DNA of 64,000 nt, from the NCBI GenBank assembly GCA_021234155.1, contig JAJEKV010000110.1, positions 1,518,338 to 1,582,337 of the forward strand, read 5' to 3'. Both the position numbers and the translations under genes were made by a program. Every line of letters begins with the position of its first letter. Positions within the stretch are counted from its first letter, which is position 1. The notes below the pieces were generated by a model. The model had not been told where the DNA came from. It saw only the letters and a program-made list of their open reading frames with translations, and ran no database searches. This document shows positions 34,511-49,999 of this stretch, in pieces. Origin of the DNA: Isoetes taiwanensis. Taxonomy: Eukaryota; Streptophyta; Lycopodiopsida; Isoetales; Isoetaceae.

Positions 34511-36480
34511 CTATCTTTTCCTGTTGTGTTCTTTTTCTACCTATTTTTATTTCTCATCTCTTCGGTCCTTTGTTGATTCAGTTCTTTATGGCTATGCTTG
34601 TTTTGTGATTCTAACCGTTACGGGTGTTTTTGGGAGTTCTTTGGTCTTGCAGGTTTTCTTATATTCCACCAGTTCCTGGGGACCTGCCGCGTTTCTGTTC
34701 GTCCTCCTCTTCGTTACCTTCAGAGTTTTCACCATTGTCTGGGGTCGTGCTCTATGTTCGCCTTCGCCTCGTCCCGCTTTTTCTCGCTTCTCCAGGCAAC
34801 ACATTCGAGGTTGGTGGCTACCATTTCATTAGGGTTTTCCTCTAAAACCCGAAAGGGTGGGGTTTTTTATCCAGATGAGAAGTTGTCGCCATTGCCCTCC
34901 TATATTGCCTTGGCATATTTTCTTATGGGGTAGTCTGATATTGTTCCTATGGTCGGCTACCCCTCTCTCTTCCAAACATTGTATGCTGCTGCTGTGATGA
35001 ATGACAAGCCTATCTATCTGCCGGTTTTGTGTCTCTCGCGAGTCCTTTCCCAGAATGAATGCTTTTATAACAGATTGCTCTTGGCATTCTGTCTCAAATT
35101 GGGACCCTTTTTGTAAGCCCAAAAAATGAATACAAAGACAAATTATTATTCCGAAAGCATTTGAATGAACATTTTCTATATCTCAAGGCCCATTCCAGAT
35201 CCTACCTTGGGTTTGAAGGCTTAAGCTTGGCATGTCCATAAGATGCTACTTGCAAAGAAAAAAAACAATAGTTTAGCCGTTTTATAGGGGCATGCATCAT
35301 AGTGACATTTGACAAACATAATCGTTCTTCAACTCTAATGGTTTTACAAAAAATTCAAAAAGCCATCGAGTCATTTGTTCATAATTGTTGACTTAAATGG
35401 CTATATGTTGACATGACAAAGATCCCTTGCATTGCAAACATTGGGCTTTAATAAAACCAAATTTGAACAATGGATGATAGATTAACATCACATTGTGCTA
35501 TATGCAACAATAACGAGTATCACATGATTTAGCCTTATTTATTCCTTATTTGTAATTTCATCATGTCTTGCCTGTGTATTATTTTTGGTGTGGTTGCCCC
35601 ATGAATACAACTTTAAATACTTACAATACACCTTACACTAAAGTGGTTTCATTTAAATGAAAATTGAGTTTAACAATTATAATATCTAGATGAACACAAA
35701 CTACAAACAATAAAAAAATGTAGTATAGTGGGGTCTTACGTTTACAAAAAATGTAGTATAAGATGGCCACGCTCCTCCACTTCAACTACAATAACGTTGA
35801 TCATGAGTTATGCCTTTGCCTATTGCATGTTGCCTTGAGGATTAGAGTCCAATCTGGTCTCTCGGTGGACGATAAAAAACTATTCTACTTTGTAGATATA
35901 CACCTCGTGCCATTAGAAAAACTCAATACAATAAAAATGCTTTATAGACACTATAGTATCTGATTTTCCATGTTATGGATTTATATGGTTATAAGTCCAC
36001 AACTTGATTTTATGCTCACAATTTTATGCCCTTCGTATTTTATGCCCACAATTTTATGCCCCTTCGTAATTGTTAGTACAAATGTAAACCTCCTTACCTC
36101 ACCTCCCATCAACAAAAACACGAAATAAATGCTTCTCGCTGATATCTAAATGCTTCTTCTTCCATATGCTTTAAGGGGTTGGAATTTGCCGCCCCAATGT
36201 GGATCATCTTTGTGGATTGCTCCTTCCATTCCTCTCACATATAGCTAGGCATTGTACATATGGCTACATGCGTAAAAATTGTTGTTATGCGCATCAATGT
36301 GCAACTATATATTTCTATAATGACAATTTGGTTTAAGATGTAGATCACAAAGATAGTTCTGCTTTGTTGCTTTAACATTACACCATAAATTTGCAAAGGT
36401 TCCTGAAGCCCAACAACACCTGACCATAAAATCATCTTCGTAAAAGTTACCATAAATAAAACAATGAAAAACCACCTCTT
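34511..36480. other. Anonymous region
   Basis: No gene is supportable. A 35-base block 'ggttttgtgtctctc...gagtcctttccc' occurs at 34104-34137 and again at 35022-35054, flanking the promoter-like repeat and hairpin cluster 3. Downstream the DNA is AT-rich; 36000-36070 repeats 'acaattttatgccc' two to three times, and this part may be the body of the Helitron-like element. Confidence 0.35.
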
Positions 36481-36523
36481 CAAATTGCTACTAAAGCCCG
36501 GCAACGCCGGGCACCATAACTAG
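36480..36523 (+). mobile_element. Helitron-like 3' terminus
   Basis: A perfect 7-bp stem with a 3-base loop (gcccggcaacgccgggc, 36496-36512) is followed 7 bases later by CTAG (36520-36523) and then T. Helitrons end in CTRR with a short GC-rich hairpin about 10-12 bases before the end and insert between A and T. All of these are present. The 5' end (TC...) could not be located, so the element's length is unknown. Confidence 0.5.
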
Positions 36524-36654
36524 TATACATTATAATACAAGAAATTTATCGTGGGGGCCAAGGCCGCCGCGGACATTTCTCTTTCCGACTTCTTTGTGTA
36601 GACATTTTGCTTGTAGATAGAAGAGTATTTTTTGGTTACAAACATGATGAGATT

Positions 36655-36850
36655 GATTGCAATTATACATGTCATAGGCATTTTTGGATGTTTTTCTAGT
36701 TATAAATATGGAAAGGGGTCAAATTTGCCTATCAGAAACACGTATAGTAGGGGTTTTTCGGCTACCCTATGCATGCAGGTGGCATATCCCATATAAAGAA
36801 GGTGGATCCCCTGGATTCATAGTACATATTGTAGCTCATAAAAATACAAA
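36655..36850 (+). repeat. Dispersed repeat with TATA-like motif, copy 2
   Basis: Similar to 15770-15990 in the same orientation. The TATA-like 'cccatataaagaaggtggat' lies at about 36788-36808. Confidence 0.5.
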
Positions 36851-37482
36851 AATAGTACATTCCATCGAAGGTGAGATAGGGTAGCACTCATGTCTTCTAT
36901 TACACCTTGCCAGGGTGCTACATAGATAGAAAGTCAACATGAATTCATTCATCTCTATGAAATTGTCTTATGATGATAATATAATAGTGAAGATTGCGCT
37001 TGCCTTGTAGCCATTGCAATGCAAACTATTCAAATACACCTCGCCAACCCTTTGAAAAACGCTAACTAATTTTAAAAGACTAGTCTAGACCATTGAAAAT
37101 TGATTTACTATATAAAAAGTCGGGTTATACTTGTTATCGATAAACCTTACGCCCTAAGATGCCCGAAAGTCATGTGTGGGCAAAAGACTAGGCTAGTGAT
37201 TAACCGGTTCTACATGCCCCTAGAGGCGCCCTAGGATCCGGGGTAAAACTTCCTCAAGGTGGGATTGTATTCTGCATACAAAGTATACATGTATGACCAA
37301 AAGTTTTGCTCACCGAATGTTGTGGTGAGTTGGTATAGACCTAGTAATGCCAAAATAAGTGTACATTTGGTCAAGGGTTTAAACCTTGCCAATGTTGCTC
37401 ATCTTTGGATGATCCCCGCATAACTTAAAAAGCATGTACATATACTAGCAAGTTTTTTATCTCATCAAAAGCTACGAAAGAC

Positions 37483-37680
37483 CAAAGTGGAGGACATATG
37501 CAGTTTTGCCTCAAGCCATTGGGATCATCATTGTATTTTCTAGTAACCAACTCCCAAAATAAGTGTACATTTGGTCAAAAATAAGTTGCTTATATTTGGG
37601 AGTTTGGTTACTAGAGAGGTATACAATGATGATCCCCGACATGGCAAAACTTTAAAAGCCTGTATATGTCCTCCACTTTA
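37483..37680. repeat. Foldback (inverted repeat, arms 80-90 bp)
   Basis: The left arm (about 37483-37562, starting 'caaagtggaggacata') is the diverged reverse complement of the right arm (about 37589-37680, ending 'tatgtcctccacttta'). The loop is about 26 bases. The transcript would form a long imperfect hairpin. It may be a MITE, a palindromic duplication or a small-RNA precursor; no TIR family is recognised. Confidence 0.6.
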
Positions 37681-37894
37681 GCTGCTCATTGACAAGGGAA
37701 CAAAAAGCTAGCTAGTTTGGGAAAAGACTAGTCTAGACGAAAGTAAAAATTGGATTATCAGATAAAACGCTGGGTGGTTTACTGCCACTACCGCCAGCCA
37801 TCCCCAAAATCGCTAATCACCGATAGGCTCCCTTACATAAGCCACCGTAAAGCAAAATTTCAAGCAATCCATTTTTATTTTTTTATTTTTTAAA

Positions 37895-38196
37895 TTAATT
37901 GCTTATTTTGCTTCAGTTAGGCAATTTCACTTGAATAGTCAATAGTGATCCAGAGATCTCTCCTACACTAGAACATTTGATCTTCATATGAGACATATTT
38001 CCTCAGAAATGAAGGTTTATTGCATTTGTTATTTTGCTTTAATAATCAAATACATATTCGGGGGGGATCTAATGATCTTTTGGATATTACAAATGGATTT
38101 TTGTTATGAGACATGTGTTTGTCAAGTGGTTTCTAGGGAACATTCTAACCTAAACTTGTTTTGGATATGAAGTGTATGATTTTTGCCTTGATAGGC
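37895..38196 (+). repeat. Dispersed 300-bp repeat, copy 1 (uninterrupted site)
   Basis: It is similar to 47494-47776 from 'aattgcttattttg' to 'tttttgccttgatag'. Here it continues without interruption into 'gcaacaatgg'; in the other copy a LINE tail begins at exactly this point. Confidence 0.7.
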
Positions 38197-38454
38197 AACA
38201 ATGGTCTTGTCATGGACTACTTAACATTGCAGAAGTACACATCTCCAAGAAAAGTTGATGAGACTACTAAGCAAATTATCCTCTACAGTAGGTTGGATTG
38301 GAAGAATAAGAAGGTGAAAGTGAAGCACCAATGCAATAAGGAGCTAGTAGGTGAAGGAACTATCATATTAGCTGATCCTATCCAAGTCGTCAATGATGAA
38401 AGGTTAGGAGAGGATAAAGTGGGTGTGGCCATAACAAGTTTAGAAGAAAAATGA
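38161..38454 (+). CDS. Short open reading frame, possible transposase-associated fragment
   Basis: An intact 97-codon frame begins at ATG 38161 and ends at TGA 38454. The C-terminal half (VGEGTIILADPI, then ERLGEDKVGV) has the feel of the short conserved segment in plant CACTA-associated proteins that reads G.I.STDP followed by LG and V.V. The match is weak and by eye. The composition is protein-like and charged. No promoter or splice site is evident. Its 5' part overlaps the dispersed repeat, so it may be a fragment of a larger element. Confidence 0.3.
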   Translation: MDMKCMIFALIGNNGLVMDYLTLQKYTSPRKVDETTKQIILYSRLDWKNKKVKVKHQCNKELVGEGTIILADPIQVVNDERLGEDKVGVAITSLEEK

Positions 38455-38853
38455 AGGAAAAAGGGTCAAATCACTGTGATTGTAATCGCTTGTATTAAAA
38501 CAATTGAGGTTCCATGCATCATGCCATCTAGAGCACCTAGGGGACATAGGAGATTCCAACATTGTACAAACTGTGTTATACAATATATCAAAACTTGTAC
38601 ATGCATACCCCACAAACAAGGATCTCTATGTATGGTCTAGATCGAGGAATAAAGGGCATATATGCTTATCCAATGCCTCTCAATGCCCGGAGTCACCCCG
38701 ACATGAATAAAACCCAAACCAAATGTGGTTTGAAGTGTGAAATGTAATGGTTTTGTTATACCTTAAAATTTTTTGGCCTTCGGGGCCTTCAACACAAATC
38801 ATTACATTATATAGAAACACAAGTAAAAAATCGTGAAAGCAATGCGTGGAACA

Positions 38854-38950
38854 ACAATATTTTAGAACATAGAAGTAATGAAATATGAGAATGACAATGT
38901 TAAATACAATATTTTAGAACATAGAAGCAATGAAATATGAGAATGGCAAT
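38854..38950 (+). repeat. Tandem duplication, 52-bp period
   Basis: The unit 'acaatattttagaacataga' and the following 'ag.aatgaaatatgagaatg.' is present twice, starting at 38854 and 38906, with few differences. Confidence 0.75.
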
Positions 38951-39559
38951 AAAGAAAGACAATTGTGTTGATAGTTTCGCTTACACAAAAAAAAAAGAGG
39001 AACTACTAAACTATTTATGAAGGCTTTCACAAAACATACCTAAGGCTCTATTCTCCTTTTTTCTAATACGCTTGTATATGGTTGTTGCAACATCCTTCAA
39101 TTCTTTTATCTGGAATGACGACAACTTCAACGTGAAGAACATAGATAAAGATTGTGGTATATTAACTCTAAAACATACAAATGGCACTTCTTAGAACCTT
39201 TGTAATTCAACCAACTTAATATGTATTTGTACAGCAAATCAATTTTTGAATTGATTTAGTAGTATAAAAGCACTTTCCATAATTTCCTTACCATAAATAA
39301 ACTAGAATTCTAGAGTGCACTTTAAATCCTCTCTGAGAATATATGCAAGTATCACATTAAGAAGCCTGTAAACAATTCTCTTATATAACTTGGAAACAAG
39401 TAGAAATTAAGTTAAGAGCTTAAACAAAACTTGGCTACAGAACATAAAAAAACATAAAGGGCTATGATGTTTTATGGCTTACACTTGGATTTTGAAAAGA
39501 TGTCTGACAAGATAAATTGGAACAGACATATCACAAGCTAGCTGTGACCTTGTTCTCGT

Positions 39560-40060
39560 TCTCTTTTAAGTTCATCTGACAAATATTGAATCTGTATAAA
39601 TTTATATAGAACAAAGTTATGACCATTGTTTGTAGGTTTAATAAGTTACAAAATTGCACTATTCCTCATATTCGTAGGGTTTAAAGAGGTTACAACTATA
39701 CCATTCTCATTACTCTTTTACCAATCATTAATCATCATATAACAACTCATCCGCAATAAACAGCAAGCCTTAGAGAATTTCCTTCTATGTACCTTTCTAG
39801 CATCCTCTTGCTGCTGAACTTGCTGCTTTTCACCCTCTTCCTTAAGGTTGTGCAGTCTTTCATTTAAAGCTATAATCTCATCTTGCATCTACCTCGTATT
39901 TGAATGAATAATGCGTAGCTCCATTTTATTCCGTGAATATTGTTTCAAAGATCGTCTAATGGCTCAGAATTTCATAAGATAAATCTTTAGATGTTTTATT
40001 TTGTCTCATCATGTGTTCTATCTTCCTATCCCTGATTCTTTGCAAAAACCGTAAATGTGC
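39560..40060 (-). pseudogene. Minus-strand coiled-coil exon fragments
   Basis: On the minus strand an acceptor-like 'ttttgtag' at about 40051 precedes a frame reading LRFLQRIRDRKIEHMM. After stops, a second frame (about 39890-39797) reads QDEIIALNERLHNLKEEGEK and ends at AGAAAG|GTACAT, a plausible donor. An acceptor 'atttgtcag' near 39582 precedes ELKRERE. Together these suggest exons of a coiled-coil protein, interrupted by at least two stops. I cannot name the family. Confidence 0.35.
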
Positions 40061-40646
40061 AAGTCCTACAAAATCATTCATAAGGACCGGGAACATGCAC
40101 ATAGGATAAATAATTCCAAGATTTCATCAGAATGAGCATATTCCAAAACATATTTTGAGAATTGCTAGATCCACTTTGACAATTGAGAAGAATTATCACG
40201 TAAGCCAAGTCTAAAGAAATGAGGACTTACCTAGTTCAATTTTCGGGCCATTGTCAAGCTCATCACGATGTACCTCGTGTTTTGTTTTCGACAAACCCAA
40301 TGTCGCGTGATGCATCTCGCTTTTGGTTTTTCCATAGGTTTATTGCCGAATGTACCTTAGATTTTGGCATACCTTTGTTTCCGAGAAATCAAGCAAAAAA
40401 TGGATAGTGCGGGGTCCTTTTCAGATTGATAACGCTTACAAGTAGGGCTAAGTTCAGAATAACAACAACAAACAACAACAACAATAACAACAGAAGAAAA
40501 GAAGCAAAGAACAAATAGTCAGTAGAGTCCGCACGGATTTTGATATCATGAAGTTCCCGGGGCAAAGGGTATTTTGGCATCATCCGGATGGATGGATTGT
40601 CTTCTCGTTAGCTTGAAAAGGAGCGCATAAACCGATGCATTAAAAA

Positions 40647-40665
40647 GAGAGAGAGAGAGAGAGAA
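40647..40665 (+). repeat. (GA)n run inside a short inverted repeat
   Basis: A 19-base GA run is flanked by 'ccgatgcat' (40632-40640) and its exact reverse complement 'atgcatcgg' (40673-40681). Confidence 0.7.
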
Positions 40666-40689
40666 GTTTTCCATGCATCGGGTCTATTA

Positions 40690-42560
40690 CCGCCTTTACG
40701 GACATCTTCTTTTATCACTTCCAATAAATCTTCCACTTTAAGATTCCATTTTTCACCCACACTCGTGATCATGGTACCATCCCTTCTCCCCATCGGCACG
40801 CATAGCAACATCGCGGTGTCGGTCCTCTCCCCACGGGACCTTAGCAATGTACCCCTGCAAAGTGCAATATCGCCAGATTCCAAATGAAGCAAGCCTCCTT
40901 CTCGCTAACATCATAGGATAGGGCGATGTAACTTGTCCCCTAGTTCTAATGTAGGGAATCTTTTTTGGTGCCTTCTCAACTAAGAGCCACTGTGATTAGG
41001 GGACATCGGGAGCCCACACCTCACATCCATAGAGTACAACAGCTTGGACCAAAGTCTTAAAAAAGTGTCTTTTTTCTATGTTCCAATCAAACAAGTGATT
41101 CTTCTTACATAGCTTTGTAAAGGCGATAAGGCTTTAAGCCCATTACTATACCTTGCTCAATGCACATGTTCCATCTATAGTCGCTTTCAAATATAACCCC
41201 TAAATATTTGAAGGAAGTTACTGCTCCAACCGGTGTCCCATATATGTAGCAAAATAACAGGGGTTCCTGTGGGGATTTGATATAGATATATAATTTTTGA
41301 AATCATAGACCATATCCCCTAAAACAATTCAGTGGCTATTATAAAAAAAACATAGATTTAAGATAAAAAAATAGTCACATTAGCTCACCGGGTTAGATTG
41401 GTTAAAGTAGTCTTATTAGGACATTGAGTTATTTTGGTAGAGGTTCCCAACTCGTATTTCATATTCTAAAAGCTTGCTTAAACCGTATATAGAGTTCGGA
41501 CATACCATCAAAACCTTAGGCAAACCGTGATTCGACATCTTAAAATCATAGGCGCCCTCAATCATAATTGAGCATAATCAAAACGAGAGGTGTCCGTGAG
41601 GCTCCAACATAAGTTCTGGGGTCAGCTGGGCCGGATTGACAGATCCGACGCATCATGGTAGTCCGTGTGGTGCACCTCGCTTAGAATATGTAGCAAAATA
41701 ACATGTTTTGCACCTAAAAGCCAACCACCATCACCTTAGTTTTTAGATATGTTCACCTCCAAACCTCGCTCTTATCACATAATGCACCCAAAATTTCAAA
41801 GATGAGTGTCCAAACCCTGCTTAGTCCTAGCTATTAAGACCACATCATCCGGTGATATAACAGAGGGAGATCACATGTTCAACCAAAGGAGCCCCCGACC
41901 ACCATTATACATAATCTAATCCTCTAATTGCCTATAAAAGACCGAATAGAGGGGAAAGAGGGCATCCCCTCTTACTTTAATGTTATCATGCAATTGATCT
42001 TTGCAGATATCATTCCATGGCCGAGATAGCTCTACTTAGGACTTTATCATACAAACATCGTGATCGCTGACCTCAATTCCATTGGGACATTTAAGGCATC
42101 CATTCTCTATATAGTTTATCACGCAAGACCGTGTCAAACGCCTTTTAGTATAATCCACAAATGCCAAGAATAGTGGTTTCTTCTTTCCTTTTCTACATTT
42201 TCTACAATGGCACGAGTCACCAACTAGTCCTCGCGGTAGAATGATGTGGCTTAAAACCCGCTTTGCCCCTTGGTTTTACTTTATTCTCCTCCCGCCTAAC
42301 AGCTCAATTTCCTCTCAACAAATAGTTTTGCCCTTACGTTACGTATCATAATTGTTCTAAGAGAGTTATTCACATCCGAATTGTTCCCATCTTTTAGGTA
42401 CTGCACCTACCTATTGCATTGCCATTCAAAGAGGGAAATCCCTCAGAGTAATTTTTATCAACATGTGAGTAATATACTCTACAACGGATCCCTACCCATT
42501 TTACTAGTTCATTTAATTAAGCCCATATCGTCCGCCTTTTACCATTAGATAGGGCGCCAA
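40690..42560 (-). pseudogene. LINE ORF2 relic (RT and C-terminal region)
   Basis: The minus strand shows, in order, fragments of the RT fingers (about 42480-42300), VPMELRSAITM (about 42090-42060), GHGMISAKINCMI (about 42025-41990), DDVVLIART (the YxDD box, with the first residues altered, about 41850-41827), TSFKYLGVIF (about 41225-41190) and TLVQAVVLYGCEVWAPDV (about 41060-41005). This is the standard order of non-LTR RT boxes and the following region. Stops and frameshifts are frequent. A 426-bp insertion interrupts it at 41260. Confidence 0.75.
41260..41685 (+). mobile_element. SINE-like insertion with 18-bp target-site duplication
   Basis: The insertion is bordered by perfect copies of 'atatgtagcaaaataaca' at 41242-41259 and 41686-41703. 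It sits inside the LINE reading frame, which reads through when the insert and one duplicate are ignored. A box-A-like 'ttagctcaccggg' (about 41380) and a box-B-like 'gaggttcccaactcg' (about 41441) suggest a Pol III promoter, but box A lies about 120 bases inside and there is no poly(A). The orientation is therefore uncertain, and the call is a TPRT-type insertion, possibly a SINE. Confidence 0.55.
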
Positions 42561-42640
42561 TACCATCACTGCATGTCCTACGTAAAAGTCACCTACAACG
42601 CTTACTTTACAAGGATGAAAGCCTGTGCCCCCGGGTTTAT

Positions 42641-46037
<3,397 letters not shown>

Positions 46038-47265
46038 AGAATAGAATAGAATAGATTTTTTATCGCCCACAGAGACCAATTGGCCTATGGGACCTAAAAA
46101 AAAGAGGGCAGCAAGCGTGACATCGCCGTGATTAAAACCCATGCCCCGGCGGGTTTTCGAGGGAAAACCTTTAGTAGTAATAAGTATGCCGGGTACATCG
46201 TGACAATTGTATAGGATAACCCAAGATCGGCCCCAAAGGACACAATCGAAAGCCCGCGGTATCTATAACCTCCCGGAGGTATGACCCCAACAAAGCCCAT
46301 GGACGCATTTAGATTTAATAACTCATGCACCAGGACGCGTGCACAACTAACCAACATACCGCGACGGATATGGGCAAACGCCGGGCGTATCCGGGCGGGC
46401 ATGACATTCATCTTCATTAGCTCGTGGTAACACCGACAAAGCCTATCCTCCCGCGGCTTCCCGAAGTCCAACGCTCCGCCTCATCGCGGGAGACGATGTG
46501 CACCCGCAGTGAATGGGAAGCTATGCAACCCCTTCATAGGCAAATGGGTGCACAAGTACTGCGCGGCCCTTCCCGAGCATAGGATTGACTTGTCGGCCGA
46601 TAATGTGCCATCTTAATATGTGTCGAGCATCCGCATCCCGTGAGTTTGCAAAGGAAACTAGCATCTAGGTACAACTTTAGTGCATTGTGATCCTTCTTTG
46701 TCCGCACATTACGACTGCTTGTCTATACATCCCAACGTGAGAACCACATCAGTTTGTTTTGTCCTTTTCGAAGAAGCTTTGTGGGCATTGGGGACCCATT
46801 GCCACTTGCCAAAGCAAGGTTGGGCAAACATGTATCACACATAGCCACCACCTTCTGAAGTAAATAATATATGCTCCAATGTAGCCCTTGAAGGGGAGAA
46901 ACTTGTCTCCCAGAGTAGGATCCTGCATGGAACGGAGGACTTTACCCCCCCAAGGGTCGCACAAGAAAAGCTTCTCGCACCGGCCAAGTCATTCCGTGTG
47001 GTGAGAGATATCAACGGACCCCACACCTCCCGCCTCCCCTACAAGAGAACTGCTCACTCAAGGCCCTAAACAGGTGGATCGTGGCACAGCATACAACTCC
47101 TGCGGTGGCTATTGCTACATGGCATATAGTGCTTTCCAACCCGCCGCGGACACACGTGAACCCATGGCAAGATCCCAAAGGTGGTAGTAGAGAACTTGAT
47201 CCCCAAATACTTGTAGGCTCGGAGCCACCTCTACATCTTGCTCCCCCGATAAGTGAATGAGGGAA
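46038..47265 (-). mobile_element. 5'-truncated LINE, RT end to 3' tail
   Basis: On the minus strand the element begins inside RT with VAPSYKYLGIKFSTT (about 47205-47160), continues through the C-terminal region (EVWGPLISLTTRND, about 47025-46985; a Cys/His-rich RLCRCYHELM at about 46445-46415) and ends with the conserved 3' terminus ('aggtcccataggccaattgg', then 'gggcgataaaaa'). The tail at 46039-46054 is a TTCTA-type repeat (plus strand gaatagaatagaatag). Several frameshifts are present. Confidence 0.7.
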
Positions 47266-47493
47266 GCGGGTAATTTTGGATGATTAAACTAAAGAGGGAA
47301 GTTCCTACTACAACTATATGTTGCAAAGAATACAAAGGTATGTATTTGGATTTAATTACATGCTATATGCAAGGCCAATTGTTATAGGGTATGGATTGCC
47401 CCTTAATCGTAATGGGTGGGATCTTGCCATCCCTATAATTACGCTCTATATACGTGGGGTCAGTCATACCTACTAAGGTAAGGTTTTTTTATT

Positions 47494-47776
47494 AATTGCT
47501 TATTTTGTTTCCGCTTAACAATTTTGCTTGGATACTAATAGTGATCCAGTGGATCTCTCCTACACCAGAACATTTTATCTTCATATGAGACATACCTCGT
47601 AAATGAAGGTTTATTGCATTTGTTATTATCAAATACATATTCGTGAATCTAGTGATCTTTTTGGATATTACAAACGGATTTTGTTATGAGACATGTGTTT
47701 TGTCAAATGGTTTCTAGGAACATTCTAACTTAAACTTGATTTGGATATGAAGCATATGAGGATTTTTGCCTTGATA
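47494..47776 (+). repeat. Dispersed 300-bp repeat, copy 2 (interrupted by a LINE tail)
   Basis: Similar to 37895-38196. Homology stops at 'gccttgatag', where the (GGAA)n tail of the minus-strand LINE starts. Confidence 0.7.
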
Positions 47777-47777
47777 G

Positions 47778-47940
47778 GAAGGAAGGAAGGAAGGAAGGTT
47801 CTTTTTATCGCCCACTTTGAGACCAATCGGCCTATGGGACCTAATACAAAAACGCAGCAAGTGAATTATCGCCCGGATTAAAACCCCCCGCCCAAGGGTT
47901 TTCGAGGAAAACTGCGGCAAAGAATCAGCCATTTCGACAA
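47778..47940 (-). repeat. LINE 3' UTR and (TTCC)n tail
   Basis: The minus-strand reading ends with 'ttaggtcccataggccgatt', 'gtgggcgataaaaagaac' and then five units of TTCC (plus strand 47778-47798). It is the best match to the ends at 46.04 and 10.1 kb. Confidence 0.8.
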
Positions 47941-49905
47941 AACCGCCCTAACATATAAAATGCGTAAACACCCAAATATATATACCATGCACCACACCGT
48001 AGTGCTCAATCAACCGGCAGCAAAGGGGCAAGCAAAGGTGCAGTCCAAGACCTCCCTAATGTAGGACCCTGTGGCACCTGACGGCGGTGTTCATCAAGAA
48101 ATGCAAGGGCAAAGTCCGGCTGTTTCTAAAGGAGCCGATCCGCCCGGGACCGACTGAACGCCGGGCAACTCGGGAAAGTGTGAGACTCCATCCTCAATGG
48201 CACCCGCTTGATAAAAGATCACAAGCCCCGCCCCGGCTGGCTCCCCAATCCACCCACCGCCTCGAGCGCGAAGATGGTGGGCACCCGTATGTATCGGCGC
48301 AATGGAACGCGCCAGGAGCGCCCGGTAATGGGCCCCTGCTAACACGCCTGGTTGATAAAGCTCCTTGTAATGGGCTATTTCCACGGTTTCAGAGCTGCCG
48401 GGTCCCAGAGCTTGCCAAGGAAATGTACCAGTACCCCCAGGTCAAGCCACGATCGTCACAGGCTCACTCAAGACGATCTCAGGTTCTCGCACATTCCATT
48501 TGGCTAACCACTGGGATCTCTCTTGGGCCCTCCAATGCCTGGCTGGCCAAGGGACCTATGTGGCCACACAGTAAGCTAAAGTGGAGCCGAAAGCATCACC
48601 TATAGTAACCACTTTCTCAAAATAGATCACATGTGTTCGACATGCTTCTGCCACCAAGCCAAGAATCCAGCTTCTCAAGTAGCTAGACCGATAGGGGATC
48701 AAGGTTTCACCCTGGGCGCCCGCGCTAAAATGCCTTCAGACTCGCTTCTCCAAGTCATTCCAGCCGCCAGCAGTTCCATCGCCTCAAACTCTCACTCAAG
48801 ATGGCGACAGTTCACCAAGGTTCGGGAATATGTGATCGATGGCCCCAACTATAGAGCTCTCAGGATCAAGTGGAGCTCGTTATGGTATAAAGCGCCTACC
48901 ATTGCCACTCCGGGCAGTTGATGTAGGACGCCTCCTGTTAGAGCTGCAGGGGAACTCCAAATGCCCCTAGGTAATTTTTGTAGGTGGGCTGACGCCCACA
49001 GCTGTCCCCGGCATGAGTGCGTGAGGCATGGGGCACGGAAGAGATATGAGAACCACTCCCCGGTTCGGCCGTGATTGATCAAGATGTCTCAGAGTTCCCG
49101 ACAAATGTGTCTAGGTATCCAGTGAGATCTACAGCTTCTCGTAAAGAAAATAAACACGTGATATGAGCCAAGTATGACTTGGTGCAAAAGCTCTTATGCT
49201 ATCTCTATGCTTCAGCAGTTTCTTCTTGGCTCTAATCGGGACAAATGCAAGTGCTGGGCTAGAGGGGGGCAAATCTCACGAATTCTACTACTGGAGTGAG
49301 AATGCTCGCCCAATGGGCTGCATCCCCGCTAAAACAACTCTCACAACTCAGATATGGTATCTCGCACGCAGTAATGGGAGCCCCAGCTTGACGCAGTCAG
49401 GCCTACGTGCCTTTTCCCCGGAACTGATTAAAAGCCTTCGCGAAGTCTGCCAGCAAGAATACAAGTCCCGCCAGCGATTCCTACTGCCTTCTGCCCCGCC
49501 CGCAGTAAAGATATGGTCAATCGCTGAGTGGCTGGGTCTAAGCCTCGCCAGGAGGGTTTCCTCAGTGACATCCGCCGCTTCTCGCTTCAGCCGGGTCAAT
49601 CGCTGCTCGAGAATGCCGTACCAACAGCTTAAGTAAAATATCGAACTCACTCACATCGTCTCAGAATTGGGCCTGACAAGTTGTGGGTCGCTTTCCTTGT
49701 GAATGGGAACAACCCCGCTAGGAACCCGTTTGCCGGGGAGACCTTCCCCCAATGCTCTGGAACAGTAGTGAGGACCGGGCACAAGCTGTCTGCCCCGCCT
49801 ATTTGAGTAACCGGCCGCATACCATCGTAGGTCACCGCCTTCCCATTAGCCTATTGCAAAGTGTGCCCCTCAACATCCTCGCCCACGAGAAACCAATGGG
49901 GGGCC
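47941..49905 (-). pseudogene. LINE ORF2 relic: RT and C-terminal domain (copy B)
   Basis: The minus strand shows RT motifs in several frames: KAVTYDGMRPVTQ (about 49845-49805), LYGIL.EQRLTRLKREA (about 49630-49580), RPSHSAIDHIFT (about 49540-49505) and RDLYSC (about 49470), where the first catalytic block begins. The catalytic box itself is not recognisable. The C-terminal Cys/His region is reduced to AGAIEDGVSHF (about 48210-48180). This is heavily decayed, but domain order and position between the endonuclease and the tail support it. Confidence 0.65.
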
Positions 49906-49999
49906 ATCCCGGGGGTATGGGCGTACGCTGCCCCCTCGGGCGGGTCATAGAGCTGCCGTAGTACCGCCTTAATCGCCTCGGGTGTGATGTCCCCCGAGG

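Noticed and set aside
36235-36504. 89-codon minus-strand frame before the Helitron-like end
   Set aside because: It is Ile/Phe-rich from AT composition, with no motif and no neighbours.
48087-48921. Plus-strand frames of 172 and 96 codons
   Set aside because: They lie antisense to the LINE C-terminal region and show no motif; treated as chance openings.
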